Assembly: GCA_938039345.1 (NCBI GenBank)
Contig: CALHVB010000141.1
Coordinates: 1-9,083 of the forward strand
Reading direction: 5' to 3'
Length of the DNA stretch: 9,083 nucleotides
Source: an uncultured Sediminicola sp.
GTDB taxonomy: Bacteria > Bacteroidota > Bacteroidia > Flavobacteriales > Flavobacteriaceae
This document shows positions 9,082 to 9,083 of this stretch, piece after piece. The position numbers and the translations under genes are program-made. Under the pieces are notes generated by a model, which was given only the letters and a program-made list of their open reading frames with translations, was not told the DNA's origin and made no database searches. Positions within the stretch are counted from its first letter, which is position 1; the number at the start of each line of letters is the position of its first letter.

Positions 9082-9083
9082 AA

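Overview
The window is AT-rich chromosomal DNA that looks like a marine or environmental member of the Flavobacteriaceae (Bacteroidota). Four things suggest this: low GC and A/T-ending codons; no convincing Shine-Dalgarno sequences, with promoter-like boxes of the Bacteroidota TAnnTTTG type; an SbsA-type Ig-like lipoprotein of a kind known from this phylum; and a single-chain dimer-type (alpha2) glycyl-tRNA synthetase, which this phylum uses. The assignment rests on reading the proteins, not on a search.

Layout. Positions 2-1972 (+) hold the 3' part of katG, catalase-peroxidase, whose first ~80 codons lie before the window. A strong intrinsic terminator follows at 1997-2031. Then come three + strand genes: a small ankyrin-repeat protein (2048-2527), an alpha/beta hydrolase (2576-3424) and a nitrilase-superfamily omega-amidase-like enzyme (3421-4194), the last two sharing an ATGA overlap. 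Facing them is a minus-strand pair: a ComF-family phosphoribosyltransferase (5850-6563), then an Ig-like lipoprotein (4181-5797). The lipoprotein gene overlaps the amidase gene tail to tail by 14 bp. Divergent from comF, after only 29 bp, is a membrane-anchored coiled-coil protein of unknown function (6593-7483, +). It is followed by glyS (7521-9065, +), which has a near-leaderless promoter candidate. The window ends in an AT palindrome overlapping the glyS stop.

How the genes fit together. KatG removes hydrogen peroxide. An ankyrin gene just downstream of a haem catalase gene is a known arrangement in other bacteria, where the ankyrin protein supports catalase activity, so this pair is the most functionally meaningful neighbourhood here. 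The hydrolase and amidase are probably translationally coupled. comF and the lipoprotein gene may be co-transcribed. glyS is housekeeping.

The window is gene-dense: the longest non-coding gap is about 75 bp. I found no mobile element, CRISPR array, RNA gene or defence cassette, and nothing that clearly forms a novel system. The findings are modest leads on gene pairing, overlaps, start choice and poorly characterised Bacteroidota families.
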